Assembly (NCBI GenBank): GCA_021014325.1
Contig: CM037472.1
Location: 17,779,063-17,843,062, forward strand
Direction of reading: 5' to 3'
Length of the DNA stretch: 64,000 bases
DNA from: Plazaster borealis
Lineage: Eukaryota > Echinodermata > Asteroidea > Forcipulatida > Labidiasteridae
Under the pieces are notes generated by a model that was given only the letters and a program-made list of their open reading frames with translations, did no database searches and was not told where the DNA came from. Below are positions 40,294 through 51,033 of this stretch, in pieces (the first letter of the stretch is position 1; every line of letters begins with the position of its first letter). Both the position numbers and the translations under genes were made by a program.

Positions 40294-42132
40294 GGTGAAG
40301 CACTCTGAAGGTGCAAGGAAACACCCAGACATGTTTTTGTTTATAGTTGGGTTGTAACATAAACTGTGATAGTATTCAGTTAAAAACACGTGCAGATATT
40401 TACACTGGTGCTTAATGTTTGGTAAATTGTGCACGTTCCACAAGAATCAAACGACATTTTTTTATTAGGTTTTATTGTAATTTTTATCTTGAATTCTATA
40501 ACTGTAACTACAACAACGACGTAACACATGTACCAGTTGTTTTTAAAATGTTTTAAACCACCTCAGATGTATAACTATTTAACTTTGTCTTTTTACATGA
40601 TTTTTAATCTCTACAGCTCTCTAAATTAATGTAGTGCTAACCCCTAAATGAATTAATAATCAATCAAATATCAAAGAACTATCAGCAGGTGTTTATGTTT
40701 TGGCTCTCCTCTCCTGGATTTCTGGCCAAATGCCTGTCAACGATCCTGCTGTCCATTCACAAATTTCTCTGCGAAAGAAAATGATACACAATCAGCCATG
40801 ATCAGATGTTTGCATCAATAACTTCCGGAATATCCGTGTAAGGTTCCTATCTCCAAAGCATGATCAAACACCATTCAGATCAATTCAAAGTTATTTCCAG
40901 ATTTAGATCAAATTTACAGAAAAGCTTTATATTTTTTAAGATAATCATTGACATTAATGAACATAAATAGAACCATTTTATTGGTGAGACGCCCATTTTT
41001 TTCCATCCCGCCTGTCCGCCCATTGATTTTGTTTCCTTGGACAGGTTAATGTACCATTCATGCACATCACTTACTTGTTACAGTGTTAAGATTTGTACCA
41101 CTTTCCTTATTGGGAACCAAATTGTCTGATACTGTGCACCATTCATTGTTTCTATTGGAAAAGGAAACTCTTTAGGTTTTCTCTTTGGGTTTTCTCGTTG
41201 TGCTTGTTTGCATTCCATTTGATTGCCTAATTGAACAATTGACTATATTTTACCATCTACATTTATCCTTAAAAGGTTTAGAATGCAGTTAGGAATAGCC
41301 TTACAGCATTACTATTTGAAGTTACGGCTCAGTTTACGAACAAACATGTCGGTTTATTCAAGTTATTTTTCTTAATCAATTCAAAGCAGCTTAGAATCAA
41401 TGAATTCAAAACATTTTTGCTATTTCCTTTGCATTCAGGGGAGCAGACGTTAACTAAAATTTTAAAAATATTCCTCATGTATGTGTATATATTGTTTGAA
41501 ACTAAAAACATGTACATATTTATGTAAAAAAGAAAAATACTAAAAGTGTATATTCCAGTACTCCTAAAGATAGTAATGTGGGGTCTCGGACGATTGTAAA
41601 CCAATGCGGTCCTTCAAGACATGGATGGCAAAATATGTTGGGGGGGGGGGGTGGTAGAGGTAGTGAGAATCAGGAAACGCTTCTTCCATCTTAGCTAAAG
41701 AACTTGTCAAAGGTTCTTTAAAGATTGTAATTTTTGTTTCTTTTTCATCCTCATTACCTTTACATTTAAACATTTTCAAAGTTACAGTGAGTCATGCCTT
41801 ATACAAAGTTTTTGACACGGGGGGGGGGGGGGGGGTAGACTACCTTGATGTTCTTTTCAAGACATAAACAGCCCTTTTTCAATCTAATCAGTATTTCAGT
41901 TGGTCTGTTAGGGTTAAGAAATCACCAAAAGTGGCTGAGCATTTGTCATAAAGAGTGGCCTTGTGTATTTGCAGTTGTTTGTTAAATACACACAGAGTTT
42001 TGTAATGGTGACTTTGTTTCTGTTTTTGTTTGAACCATTTTGAGGTTATTCAGTGGCGCAATCATTTTGCCCAATCAGTGGAACAAGACAATACAATGAG
42101 AGATACACTGTTCTTCTCATCTTGGGACTTCA
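40294..42132 (+). other. Probable 3' UTR of the PLC-beta gene
   Basis: No open frame of interest and no recognised repeat except G-runs at 41641-41651 and 41820-41836. A canonical AATAAA occurs at 42731-42736, past a MITE, so the 3' UTR could be about 2.4 kb, but many other sites are possible. Length is unproven. Confidence 0.35.
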
Positions 42133-42508
42133 TTTAAAGGCACTGTACACGTTTGGTAATTACTCAAAATATATATTAGCATAAAAACTTACTTGGTAAC
42201 GAGCAACGGAGAGCTGTTGATAGTATAAAACATTGTAAGAAACGACTCCCTCTGAAGTAACGTAGGTTTTGAGAAAGAGGTAATTTCTCACTAAAATAAT
42301 AAAAGACTTCTTGCAAGAAGCCTTTTATTCCTATCTGAAAGCACACAAGTTTGTACAACAAGGGTGTTTTTTCTTTATCATTTACTTGCAACTTCAATGA
42401 CCAATTGAGCCCAAATTTTCACAGGGTTGTTATTTTATGCATATGTTGGGATACACCAAGTGAGAACACTGGTCTTTGACAATTACCAAACGTGTTTAGT
42501 GCCTTTAA
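42133..42508 (-). mobile_element. TTAA-flanked MITE family A, minus copy
   Basis: TTAAAGGCACTGTACACGTT and, in reverse, TTAAAGGCACTAAACACGTT mark the ends, giving near-perfect inverted repeats. The inner blocks are the reverse complement of 23194-23569. It may lie in the 3' UTR of the PLC-beta gene. Confidence 0.85.
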
Positions 42509-43830
42509 GGTGCAAGAAAAGGTTGTATAGTTTTGTTTAAAAAAAATCCACATACAAAACTTGCCAAAGGACAACTATTGCATAATTCAATAACCGTATG
42601 GTTTTTCAGTTTAGAGGAAAACAAAAAAAGAACTCCTCATTTTGAAGAGTTCAAAATATGAACCGGGCACATTTTTGTAGCAAAGACATATTAATGTTTT
42701 TTTCAGACTGTAGTTTGGTTACTTATGTGCAATAAATGGTGGAACGGGATTGTAGCTAAGGCCTGATTTGGGAGCCGGGGCATGGTTAAAAAAGAGAATG
42801 GTTTTATTTTAAAAGTTGGTTTTCTTGCATGAGGTTGAAATATAGTATTATCTACTGGTCTTAAAGTAAATGGCTAAGTTGAGGGCAAATGTATACAACT
42901 TATGGAGTTTTATGATTTTAATATTCAATTTCCTGGATATTGCAACACTTAAAATGTACAGCTTTGATTAGTACATTTTCAAAGTGTGTTTTTAAAATTC
43001 CCCTAAATTTATACGCTCAGAAGTTCTTCTGTTGCTTACTTCTTCCTTTGAGAAGCCAGGTCCTTTGCCTCAGACCATTCGTAATATTTCCTTCTTTCTT
43101 TTTCGCTCACGCTTTAAACTTAAAGGGGAAAAGTGTTGTATATTTTTCTAACTGGCTGAATAAATTACAGCAGGACAATTTTATGGAAGAACGTTCAGAA
43201 TCAATCAATGGATAAAAACATAAACCAACACCTACTGGAAGCTCTGATGAGATAGGATTTCTTGCACGAATGGTTTGCTTTAGTTTCTCAGCTTTGAATC
43301 CATCAAAATCTGGCAAGTTCTGCTTTGGAATATTGATGGATTTGATGAAGTAAGGTGGGCAGCGCTGCTGTACATTGTTTTGAAATGGAACATACTGAGA
43401 TAAACACAACCTTTGCCCTGATTTTAAAGCTATTTTTAGGAAACTAGTTGTCTACCTGGTTTTTATAAACAAAGTATTTTTACAAAAATTTAAGTGACAG
43501 TGTGAGAAGACAGTAAAATCAACTATTCAAGCCTGTGTAGTCCGGTGCTTGCACTTTTTATGAGTTACCACCGTGGACTTGTAATGCCTTTATCAAATAT
43601 GTGACGGGATGCCATACACAAAGCAAACCCTTTCCAATCAGGGCATATATATATATATTTTTGATATGATATAATAGGGAATAGTAGGGATTGTATAAAA
43701 GCCAAAACTTATATACCAGGAACAAAAGTATCTTACTGTTTTAATATTTTATTTTATTTTATTTTAAGATGTGCACTGCCTATGATATTATTAACAAACC
43801 ATACTTAGCATTATAGCTGATTAACATCAG
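42509..43830. other. Intergenic or 3' UTR, nothing recognised
   Basis: Short open frames at 42940-43215 (+) and 43107-43409 (-) overlap each other and resemble no known protein. Simple TA and ATTTT runs are at 43649-43663 and 43741-43767. Confidence 0.45.
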
Positions 43831-44009
43831 AACCCAATTTCAAAGAGCTACTTTAACTAGCACAAACAAATTTTTGCTTAAAAGACTAAGGTTACCAGCC
43901 GAAATACCATGTCACAGGTACCGTCTTTGACTGGTATCCTGCTTAGTTTTGCTAAGCGGAAAAACATTAAGCAACATTTTCTGCTTAAGCAGCTCTATGA
44001 AATTGGGCT
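43831..44009. mobile_element. GGGCCC-family MITE, copy 7
   Basis: AACCCAATTTCAAAGAGCTA and CAGCTCTATGAAATTGGGCT pair at the ends. The inner blocks GGTTACCAGCCGAAATACCA and TGACTGGTATCCTGCTTAG are typical. Confidence 0.8.
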
Positions 44010-44629
44010 GCAATACATTATCAGTTAGTATCAGTATTTTTCAGTATTATTATTATAATTTGTTGAAGGTTTTTCTTTTTTAGCATTTATTTATTTCCTT
44101 AACTTGTTTATATTTTTTTAATGGACTCATACTTCTTAAAAAATTATTATTCTATGTGATCTATTGGGGGAGGTTGATGAAATGGTTTTGCTGTTTCAGA
44201 TTATTTGTAGAGTATTGAGTTTGAAGCATGTAGTATCCATGATTTATCTTATTATTTCAGCTTATGTTGTATGATATGTTTTATTGAAAGTACTACTAAT
44301 TGATCTTTAAATGAAAACCAGAATGAAACTATGATATTGTCAACCTACAATCCACCGTTGTGTACATGTAAATCGTTGACATGTTGTATTTTATAAAGTA
44401 CTAAAATATATAGTAAAAAGCCTAATATGGCACCAATTGATCGTACTTTTAACGGTGAGTTATGTTTGGATGAGTTTAGTCACTTGCAAAAAAGTTTACC
44501 TTTTAACAGTACGAGGGGTCCAATATCACTTGAATTTACACATCTTGATATTCACTCTTCTCACAACAATTAGCAAAGCAACTCTGTAATAAATTTGCCA
44601 CAATATGTTGCACTTTTGGTAAAATTTCC
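44010..44629. other. Intergenic, nothing recognised
   Basis: AT-rich DNA without open frames, repeats or elements that could be identified. Confidence 0.45.
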
Positions 44630-44752
44630 TTATCGGACTGCCACTTTTTAATTCAATATGAAATAAAATAGTATCTTATTTACTCAAATGAGATTTGGCA
44701 TTTGGTAACATTGTGTGGGTGAAAAAGTGGCAGTCGGATATGGAAATTTTCC
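44630..44752. mobile_element. Short MITE, family D (second copy 48550-48668)
   Basis: AAATTTCCTTATCGGACTGC and the complement of GCAGTCGGATATGGAAATTT form the ends, with AAAAAGTGGCAGTC inside. The spacer ATAAAATAG.ATTTATTTACTCAAAT is shared with the other copy. Confidence 0.85.
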
Positions 44753-45685
44753 CGCACTTTTTGTGTGTCACGGTTTGACCTGTTATGCCATTTATCTGCA
44801 TTTATCTTTTAATACCGCCCTCTATTGTTTTCACCAACACCTCTAACAAGAAATTAGACATTGATGAAGTACAGACGGGCACAGTTTTCTAATCATATCC
44901 ATTGCATTAATCCATCAATTCCGAGATGGGCTACTTATAGTGATTTCTTTTCCAGGTTGAGCTTAATAATTACTGTAATTTACTAATGCAAATAACGTTT
45001 GTACAAAATGAAATAATTATAGGACTAACTTTGAGGTACAAAACGTCATGAACAAAATACAAGTAGATCAATTTTACCAATTTACTAAAACGTTCCATCT
45101 TTTCTGAGTTAACTGGGAAGAGAGCACATTGTATTTACTGCATAGTTTTCTCTGCAAGGGTTAAATTTGTTAAATATTTTCAGGGGCCTTCAGCATACCG
45201 GTACATCACTTGCCATGAGAGGATTTCTTTGTGTGATTTCAATGCATAACACCATCAATGAATGATATCTCCCACCATTTTTAACTGATTGTGTGAATTT
45301 TTATTAAGTGAATTGCAAGGTTGATGACGTGAGTGATATTTTCACGTGTCTGACATAATTATTTTGTTTTTATCCACTCGAATGTATCCTTGCTTTGTTT
45401 TAACTTTTATAAACTGCACTCCGCTAGTTAAGTTGTGTAACAATATAAATATAATTTTATTGATGAGCACGTAATTTCGCAGTTATTGTCTTGAAACTCG
45501 TTTTAAATGGCGACATGAAACAGCCGTATCCAGAAATTCTGATAACGTTTGTGATTCAAAACTTTGTGTTCGATCACGTGGTCTCTCGCGCATGTTATCG
45601 CTGGCCAGGCACTATCCTGTATTGTTTGTTGCACAAAACTGTATTTAAAAACAGGTTATTCCCCTCATGTTCATTACTATTCTTA
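44753..45685. other. Intergenic, nothing recognised
   Basis: No convincing frame or repeat. A short plus-strand open frame at 45491-45694 runs into the following hairpin and is not thought to be a gene. Confidence 0.45.
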
Positions 45686-45764
45686 AGGGAATAAAAGAGT
45701 GGCGACTCGTTCTTAAACGGCCGTTTAAGAACGAGTCACTACTCATTTTTTCCCATTCATAAAT
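45686..45764. repeat. Small palindrome, reduced form of the 46.1-kb hairpin
   Basis: GACTCGTTCTTAAACGG and its complement meet at a central GGCC. Flanks GGGAATAAAAGAGTGG and CACTACTCATTTTTTCCC are identical to those of the hairpin at 46094-46262, but the 110-bp inner stem is absent. Confidence 0.85.
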
Positions 45765-46607
45765 GCCTTTTTGTTAAAAAGTGAAATGAAAATCGGTGGT
45801 AAAAAGACAATCTCTGACATCGAAGTTTTTACATTTTCAAAAACTTTTGTAAAATTCTGTTTTGTGCGCGTTGGGTTGTGTGTACGCGCGTGTACAAAAA
45901 GATTAGGCTACGCGCGGGAACTATAGCCATGTATTGCGTTCCGCGTAAGTAATTGGCGGAGCTTGCGCGTCCAATACGCGAAGCCCAGCCGGTTATAAAC
46001 ACTCTTGGCCGTGCATTATCATCCGTTTAAACACCCCCACGTGACGTGCTCTCCACCAATAGGAATAGCGAAACTGTCTGAGGTATTTATGAATAAGGGA
46101 ATAAAAGAGTGGCGACTCGTTCTTAAACGGCCGTTTAAAACCGGCAGGGTCGTGGCCGTGCGATAAAGGCCCTCGCCTTCGGCTCGGGCCTTTATCGCAC
46201 GGCCACGACCCTGCCGGTTTTAAACGGCCGTTTAAGAACGAGTCACTACTCATTTTTTCCCATTCATAAATGCCTTTTTGTTAAAAAGTGAAATGAAAAT
46301 CGGTGGTAAAAAGACAATCTCTGACATCGAAGTTTTTACATTTTCAAAAACTTTTGTAAAATTCTGTTTTGTGCGCGTTGGGTTGTGTGTACGCGCGTGT
46401 ACAAAAAGATTAGGCTACGCGCGGGAACTATAGCCATGTATTGCGTTCCGCGTAATTTAAATTGGTGTACATGAGCTTGCGCGTCCAATACGCGAAGCCC
46501 AGCCGGTTATAAACACTCTTGGCCGTGCATTATCATCCGTTTAAACACCCCCACGTGACGTGCTCTCCACCAATAGGAATAGCGAAACTGTCTGAGGTAT
46601 TTATGAA
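45717..46607 (+). repeat. Direct duplication (two ~380-bp copies about 510 bp apart)
   Basis: Copy 1 (45717-46093) and copy 2 (46224-46607) are nearly identical, from GTTTAAGAACGAGTCACTAC through GCGCGTTGGGTTGTGTGTAC to CTGTCTGAGGTATTTATGAA. They differ mainly near 45945 versus 46453. They are separated by the large hairpin at 46094-46262. The near identity points to a recent event. Confidence 0.9.
46094..46262. repeat. Near-perfect ~150-bp hairpin
   Basis: The left arm (CGACTCGTTCTTAAACGGCC, then CCGGCAGGGTCGTGGCCGTG and CGATAAAGGCC) is repeated as its complement on the right. The loop core is CTCGCCTTCGGCTCG. Very GC-rich compared with the flanks. A diverged relative lies at 62187-62354. 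Confidence 0.92.
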
Positions 46608-46778
46608 AAGGGATTAACAGTGTGATGACCCGGTCTTCACTGCGTGGTAATGACCGGGTTGGTGGCTGGCCGCTGTTAATGGAACGAGCCGAAGGCGAGG
46701 TCCATTAACAGCGGCCAGCCACCAACCAAGGTCATTACCACGCAGTGAAGACCGGGTTATCAAACTGTTAATCCCATT
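46608..46778. repeat. Second near-perfect hairpin with related loop
   Basis: Arms GGTCTTCACTGCGTGGTAAT, GGTTGGTGGCTGGCCGCTGT and TAATGGA pair with complements on the right. The loop GAGCCGAAGGCGAG is the reverse complement of the loop core in the 46.1-kb hairpin, while the arms are unrelated. Confidence 0.9.
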
Positions 46779-48549
46779 AATAAATACCTTATAACGAAAA
46801 AACGGTAAAAATCTTCAGAATTTGTGATTTTTCTTTCGCCGTTATTTTCAGAAATGTACTACTCATGTTCAAGGGCCATTCCTTTGGCTGTTCAACTTGT
46901 GTGTGGTCCCTAATCGCTTACACGTAATTATCTATTTATGCATATTTTCAAGAACCAGACTATGACTTTGCATTGTGTTGGTTTCATGCGCGTACAAGCT
47001 ACCATAAATAATACATTGTGTGCGCGTTCACGCCTACGCGTGGTATGCGCGTGAACGCGGCACCATCTGTCCTGTAAAAAAAATAATACGCACAAAGAAA
47101 TGAGTTGATTTGTTGATTTGATACCGGTAGTTTCCCGCACAACAAGCACATAGTGCATAAGACTTTTACACAACAATGTGCTTGTTTAGGGGCCATTTAT
47201 TCGCTAGTTCACCGAGCCGGTCTTTATATCACATGTTAATACACCCCCACGTGACCAGTCTTCGACCAATCAGAGCGCATAAACTCTCCAAGGTGTTTAT
47301 TAATAAAGCTTAGAGTGCGGTAGCCCTGGTTTGGGGGTTTTTAAATTTATTTTTAATCCCACTCTGTTTCAGGAAATCCACACTTCCTTTTTAAATTGCC
47401 GTTTCTATCTTCCAAAGAGTTTATCACCATTCCAACCTCCTTCAATCCCTTATCAAAAAGGCAAGTTCATCCACTAAAAAAAATACTCCGGGCTCCAGAA
47501 CGTTCGTTTTACGTTAGTGTACTCGGTTCTTGTTGTTCTTTATTCCCATTGAATTGTCTACCTGTGGGTTACTGTTGTTGCCAACAGGTTGGTCTTCTTG
47601 TTTGAGGGTGGGGTTGGGAATCCCCCTCACCCCTTCGACTTGAAAATGCAGTAATGAAACTAAATTAATGTAACAATGAGTGATGGTTCTGGGGGTTGTT
47701 TTCAGCTTTTGGAAATCAATCCCGGAGCAGACGGCTTTACTGATGTTGTTTTCCTCTTCAAATATTTTTTTTATCCTAATCTTCTTTGATAAAACATAAC
47801 TAAATTACAGAATTTATTGTTTGTAATTATTGAGCTTTTAATGATTAACTGACACACTATGTTGTAGTACCATCGGCCTATTGAAACTTGCAATTTATAT
47901 TTACGAAATAGTTCTTATCAGTACACCGGCAATGTTATCGATATTTTATATTAATTTTATCATTACCAATATTTTATTTTGGTGGAGTTTTATTTCAATA
48001 AAGAAACACGATTATTTTAATCAGCCATATCAGTTATAATGTTGGGTATTGTTTGTTTTGCATTTCCCATCAATGTATAATGCAGTTTGCGGTATATATC
48101 TATTTATATTTATTTATTTATTTTATGTTGAGATTGTTCTGATGAGAACTGTCATGCCTGTTAAGAACTATACCTGGGGAGGTAGGTCGGCCGGGACTAG
48201 GCCTACTATACTTTCGCTTAATAGTGGATCTAGGGGACTTTTCGTTATTAACTTCATTGCCGCGGAGTGGGTTATTAATTGGTCTCATAATACATATAAC
48301 CGTTCGCACCTGCAACCCAAAATATAATCACCTTGATTTTGAAATAATTTTAAGTGAATATAAAAATATAGTTGCACTGGGGCTTTTCGGATTATAATAA
48401 TTTGGACATTATCCGGCTGTATAATTGTCCTTCAAACTTACAACTTGCACCAGTGCCCTATAACATTTCCATGCAAAGAAAACCGGTGGATTGCCCAGGC
48501 CTACGTCAGTTTGGTCAACACAAGTCTTGACAAATCAAATCACCCGAAA
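46779..48549. other. Intergenic, nothing recognised
   Basis: The phrase ACACCCCCACGTGAC (about 47250) recurs in the duplicated unit at 46030 and 46543, so related DNA may extend to about 47300. The overlapping minus open frames near 47000-47190 show no known product. Confidence 0.45.
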
Positions 48550-48668
48550 CATTTCCGTATCCGACTGCCACTTTTTCATTGTGGAATAAAATAGCATTTT
48601 ATTTACTCAAATTAGATTGGATAACCGTAGGAGTGAAAAAGTGGCAGTCGGGTACGGACATTTTTTCC
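48550..48668. mobile_element. Short MITE, family D, second copy
   Basis: ACATTTCCGTATCCGACTGC and the complement of GCAGTCGGGTACGGACATTT at the ends; spacer as in 44630-44752. Confidence 0.85.
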
Positions 48669-48784
48669 AAAATACCTACATCTCAGCCAAACATGCCAGA
48701 AACATATTTGTCCTTCCCCCATTCTAAAACCCCGGCCATGCAAACACCCAAAATCATGCTTCGTAAATTTTCAGTGTTTTTTTT

Positions 48785-49260
48785 AGCCTGAACGAAAAAT
48801 TGGGATTTCGAAAAGATCCTAATCTGGGTATTTTTCAAAACGGCAGATTGGAATTACCAGGCTTTCTGTATTCAGTATTTTTCAAAGCCTGAACGAGGAA
48901 AAGCCTGCGTTTCTAAAATACCCAAATCTGGGTATTTTCGAAACGGCGGACTGGAATTACCAGGCTTTCAGTATTTTTCAAAGCCTGAACGAGGAAAAGC
49001 CTGTGTTTCGAAAATACCCAAATCTGGGTATTTTCGAAACGGCGGACTGGAATTACCAGGCTTTCAGTATTTTTCAAAGCCTGAACGAGGAAAAGCCTGT
49101 GTTTCGAAAATACCCAAATCTGGGTATTTTCGAAACGGCGGACTGGAATTACCAGGCTTTCAGTATTTTTCAAAGCCTGAACGAGGAAAGCCTGCGTTTC
49201 GAAAAGACCTTGGTATTTTTTAAACGGCGCACGGGGGATAACCAGGCTTTCAGTATATTT
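48785..49260. repeat. 96-bp tandem repeat, about five units, open on both strands
   Basis: The phrase CCTGAACGAGG recurs at 48888, 48984, 49080 and 49176, exactly 96 bp apart; outer units are diverged. Each unit contains an internal palindrome (CGAAAATACCC ... GGGTATTTTCG). Because 96 is a multiple of three, a frame is open through all units on the plus strand (49003-49356) and another on the minus strand (48913-49173). The peptides are repetitive (FRKYPNLGIFETADWNYQAF on plus). This is judged a satellite rather than a gene. Confidence 0.9.
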
Positions 49261-49368
49261 GCCGTACCCTGTAAATTAATGATATCCGGCGCCCAATATC
49301 ATGGCTCTGCCTTCCCTGGAATTCTCTGCTTATGGCCCTTCGAATCGTGCACTTAAAGGGCTCCGTAA

Positions 49369-50702
49369 CCCAGCAGGCACACGATGGTCATAATAACGTT
49401 AAATCGACGTTAAATCCTGACGTCGGATGACGGTCGGCTCATGGTTCTATGTGAAAGTTTTTATGACGTCTGTTATCGACCATGATACAACGTTATTTTT
49501 TCGACCACAATCCGACGTCGACAGACATTCAATAAATGAACGTCATTTAGACGTCGGCAAAATTCCCCAAAACATGACGTCAAATACAGACAAAAGAACT
49601 ACATCGACAGACATTCAGAAGTTTAACATCTTTTAGATGTCCTTAGAATACCCCAAACCTGACCAAACCTGACGTCAGACAACAACGTTCTATTACCGTC
49701 AATGTCTGACGTTACATTAATTAATTAATAGTTATTATATTTCTAATTATAAACATCAATTAATATTCAATGCACACACACAATCAGTCAATCCTCTTGA
49801 TCTCCCTTCGTCGACCATTTCCTCTTCACCGCACCTGTATACTACTCAATGTACAGCATGCGTATATATACAGATCGGTTTCGAGAATTTGGCAGTCATG
49901 GGTGTTAGATTGTAATTAATACCTTGTCATTTTAATTAATTTTTTGGAATTTAGCTGACAAGTTTAATTCACACATTTAATTTATCACAAAATCTATCAA
50001 TGTATTTAACACAAATAACTTAATTAAATGTGTACGTAGTATATAACTGATTAATTTGCTGTAAAATTCTTTGCAGTATGTTAACCACATCTAAGTCCGA
50101 TCACGAAATTTGCATAATATGCAAATGTTGTCGTAACGTTGCAAGCTGACCATAATATGACGAAATACTGATGTCAATATTATGACGCCATACTGACGTC
50201 ACAGGTTGACCAAAATATAATAACGTTACTAACTGGTTATAATATAAACAATAATACGACGTTTGATTATGGTCACCTTGTGGTAAAAAAACCGATGGTT
50301 AAACTATGACATTAAAATGACGTCTATGCAACGTCTGCTAAATGAAGTTAGTAACTGGTTATAATACAAACAATAATACGACGTTTGATTATGATCATAC
50401 TGTGGTAATAAAACGATGGTTAAACTATGACAATTAAATGACGTCTGAGCAACGTCTGGTCAATGACGTTACTATTTAGTTATAAATCTACCTAAAATGT
50501 AACGTACATTTTCAGTCACATTTTAGTTATCATGGTCATGACAATCTTTCAACCATATTACGACGTCCATTTGACGTTATTAACTTAAGTTTGATACTTG
50601 TCGCCAATCTGACGTTGTATTTTAGTCACTTTTGGTGATCTGACGTCGCGACTCAAAATCAACCATAATATGACGTCAGAAAGACGTTGTGTGCCTGCTG
50701 GG
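49369..50702. mobile_element. 1.33-kb inverted-repeat element rich in ACGT motifs
   Basis: Terminal inverted repeats CCCAGCAGGCACACGA and TTGTGTGCCTGCTGGG. The interior is packed with GACGTC, GACGT and AACGTT words (dozens) in both orientations, and with a tandem of about 123 bp (50224 and 50347 on) built around ACTGGTTATAATA.AAACAA and AATAATACGACGTTTGATTA. No open frame for a transposase. Such CCCAGCAGGCAC-ended elements appear non-autonomous. Confidence 0.85.
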
Positions 50703-50780
50703 AACGTATAATTCTGCCAACCTAGCGCCGATAGTCACATCAAATTCGGTGCGTTTGACGAGATGGCAAGGCCGTTAAAT

Positions 50781-50880
50781 CCATTTTGAGATATGGCGGA
50801 CACATTACTATAACACTGTTTGGTTTGGGTAAATTTGTCTGTATACACCAGAATCCTACAGTGCACTCCTATAGGAATGT
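50781..50880. repeat. Half of the element seen complete at 61077
   Basis: CCATTTTGAGATATGG, AACACTGTTTGGTTTGGGTA, AATTTGTCTGTATACA and TGCACTCCTATA all occur, reversed or rearranged, in 61077-61197. Confidence 0.65.
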
Positions 50881-51016
50881 CAGACAACTCGTCCGTCGGA
50901 CAACTCGCCAGTCAGACAACTCGACGGGTCAGATAACTCGACTGGTCAGACAACTCGACGGCTTGTATGTTCGACCGTAAGACAAGTCGACCTTTGATCA
51001 GACAACTCGACGAATG
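50879..51016 (+). repeat. 16-bp degenerate tandem repeat
   Basis: Units of the type GTCAGACAACTCGACG, with variants GGACAACTCGCC and GATAACTCGACT, follow one another about eight times. The last units are diverged. Confidence 0.8.
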
Positions 51017-51033
51017 GAGTGCCGGTGTCACAG

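Noticed and set aside
48785..49260. CRISPR-like regular repeat
   Set aside because: The units are contiguous 96-bp tandem copies without unique spacers, in animal DNA.
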